DNA of 64,000 nt, taken from assembly GCF_019312595.1 (NCBI RefSeq), contig NZ_JAHWDQ010000005.1, positions 1-64,000 of the forward strand, given 5' to 3'. Shown here piece after piece: positions 62,652-64,000 of this stretch. The DNA is from Zhongshania aquimaris. Its GTDB lineage: Bacteria; Pseudomonadota; Gammaproteobacteria; Pseudomonadales; Spongiibacteraceae. The position numbers were made by a program, and so were the translations under genes. The stretch's first letter is position 1, and each line of letters opens with the position of its first letter. The notes beneath the pieces were generated by a model. It saw only the letters and a program-made list of their open reading frames with translations, was not told the origin of the DNA and did not search any database.

Positions 62652-64000
62652 CGGTGATTTATCGTGAGCATCTCACGGCCTACCGCAGTGGCGCAGCAGA
62701 ACTGGTTTTGCTGCATGGCTGGGCTAGCGACTCAGAAATTTGGCGAAGTGTCGTTCCCGCCTTACGTCGGCATTTTCATATAACGTTAATTGATTTGCCG
62801 GGCTTTGGTCGCAGCGAAATCTGTGAAGTTGATGCCGACGTGAAGTCTATTGTTGAGAAGCTTCTGGCAGCGCTTCCTGAGCGGGCTATTTATTGCGGTT
62901 GGTCACTGGGCGGTATGTTTGCAACGGCAATTGCTGCGGCCCATCCAGAGCGCGTCAGTGCTTTAATCACAGTGGCAAGTAATGCTGTATTTGTCGCAGA
63001 TGACAGCTGGCCGGCGGCGATGCCGCGCGAAGATTTTTTAAATTTTAAATCGGCTATTGAAAAAAATATTGCAAAGGGCCTTCGGCGTTTTGCTTTGCTA
63101 CAACTCCACGGCGACGAGCGGGTTGAGTCAGTGCAAGCAGTGGTGAGTCGTCTAGCACCGCAGCAAAATTCAGCCGGCCTACTGCAGGGACTTAAGTATT
63201 TGAGTGATATCGATAATCGCTTGGCTTTAACGTCAGTGGTAGCTCCGGTGTTACATGTGCTGGGCTCGAATGATGCGATTGTGCCGATTGAATGCGCAGC
63301 GTTAATTGCGAGGCACTATCCGAATCACGACTGTGAGATCATGCGCGATTGTGGTCATATTCCGTTCTTGTCTTTGCCGGAGGCGTTCGTCGAAATCCTC
63401 CTAAATTTTGTGAATGACAAGGGGCTGCTAAATCAGCACACGCCTTACCTATTAGATAAATCCGACGTTGGTCGCTCCTTTAGTCGTGCTGCCTCGAGTT
63501 ACGATGGTGCGGCCCTGCTTCAGCGCCGTATTGCCGATAGATTGCTCTCCATCTTGCCCGTCTCGGCGGGTGCTTCATTAGTTGATTTAGGTTGTGGGAC
63601 TGGCTACAGCTTGCCCGCCTTACGTCGATACGTGGGCGAGGGACAGTTAATTGCGACTGATCTTGCGCCAGGTATGCTTGCCTTTGCAAAGGAGCACGCA
63701 GGTGGAGTGGCAAGTACGTGGTTGTGTACTGACGCCGAAGACCTTGCATTAGCCGATAATAGTGTAGGGCAAATTTTTTCGAGTTTAGCCTTGCAGTGGT
63801 GCGAGAATTTACCCGCCGTTTACGCCGAGATTGAGCGTGTATTAACGCCCGGAGGGACCGCGGTTATCGCCACGCTGGGGCCAGAAACACTACACGAGCT
63901 GCGCGAGTCGTGGCGTCAGGTTGATTCCTATACCCACGTGAATCAATTCGCGACTCGATCAGAGCTTGATGAAGCTATTCAATATTCTGGGCTGCAATTG
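62648..64000 (+). CDS. BioH-BioC fusion (runs off right edge)
   Basis: An open frame of 451 codons from ATG 62648 to the window end. Residues about 1-255 are an alpha/beta hydrolase like BioH (pimeloyl-ACP methyl ester esterase): LLHGWASD (oxyanion region), the nucleophile elbow [10 protein letters not shown] (Ser about 82), and the catalytic Asp in [11 protein letters not shown] and His in CGHIPFLS. From about 275 a BioC malonyl-ACP O-methyltransferase follows: [14 protein letters not shown] start and the SAM motif [15 protein letters not shown] (about 316), then [10 protein letters not shown] natural fusion of the enzymes that add and remove the methyl ester mask in pimelate synthesis. The C-terminus is outside the window. 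Confidence 0.92.
   Translation, partial: MTVIYREHLTAYRSGAAELVLLHGWASDSEIWRSVVPALRRHFHITLIDLPGFGRSEICEVDADVKSIVEKLLAALPERAIYCGWSLGGMFATAIAAAHPERVSALITVASNAVFVADDSWPAAMPREDFLNFKSAIEKNIAKGLRRFALLQLHGDERVESVQAVVSRLAPQQNSAGLLQGLKYLSDIDNRLALTSVVAPVLHVLGSNDAIVPIECAALIARHYPNHDCEIMRDCGHIPFLSLPEAFVEILLNFVNDKGLLNQHTPYLLDKSDVGRSFSRAASSYDGAALLQRRIADRLLSILPVSAGASLVDLGCGTGYSLPALRRYVGEGQLIATDLAPGMLAFAKEHAGGVASTWLCTDAEDLALADNSVGQIFSSLALQWCENLPAVYAEIERVLTPGGTAVIATLGPETLHELRESWRQVDSYTHVNQFATRSELDEAIQYSGLQL

Overview
The window is a chromosomal segment of a Gram-negative, aerobic gammaproteobacterium. The core gene order nadD-rsfS-rlmH-mrdA-mrdB-mltB-rlpA-dacA-ybeD-lipB-lipA is typical of Pseudomonas- and Cellvibrio-like bacteria. 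The outer-membrane and periplasmic proteins, and a BioH-BioC fusion, suggest a marine relative of Spongiibacter or Zhongshania; that placement is an inference from gene content. No rRNA, tRNA or CRISPR array was seen.

Layout. (1) 1-2490: the 3' part of an IS1182-type transposase, then two small cassette-like genes whose ends carry integron-like GTTRRRY / YTAAC motifs; the second encodes a Lit-like (peptidase U49) HExxH protein. (2) 2491-7600: mlaA plus an RND-family exporter, a crotonase and a TetR regulator. (3) 7592-14327: nitrate/nitrite assimilation (nirB, nirD, a NarK-type transporter, a PP2C phosphatase-kinase fusion), with two divergent sigma54-like promoters and NtrC-like sites between nirB and narK. 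(4) 14591-23217: a nine-gene, mostly overlapping operon with an ExbB, two ExbDs, a TonB/AgmX-like protein and several TPR proteins. It resembles the core of the Myxococcus Agl-Glt trans-envelope machine and sits behind a sigma54-like promoter. (5) 23400-31157: two paralogous small secreted Leu/Gly-rich proteins flank an operon for a DUF3034 beta-barrel, a periplasmic truncated globin, a flavinylated FMN-binding protein, a PepSY membrane protein and a double cupredoxin, followed by a separate porin gene. Several of these units also have sigma54-like promoters. (6) 31527-47899: housekeeping genes for murein recycling and synthesis (mpl, mrdAB, mltB, rlpA, dacA), ubiX, a second RND exporter with a Lon-N protein, proA, nadD, rsfS, rlmH and lipoate synthesis. 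(7) 48023-53104: an SDR, a queuosine-precursor transporter, nadC and a DUF1631 protein. (8) 53193-59512: a molybdenum hydroxylase (IorA/IorB-like) with a dihaem cytochrome, srkA, and modB-modC without modA. (9) 59583-64000: comF, then the biotin operon bioB-bioF-bioHC behind a BirA-like operator; the last gene runs off the right edge.

The two most interesting systems are the Agl-Glt-like operon and the globin-flavin-PepSY-cupredoxin operon, which lie next to each other and share sigma54-type promoters. This suggests a common, environmentally switched envelope programme (inference).
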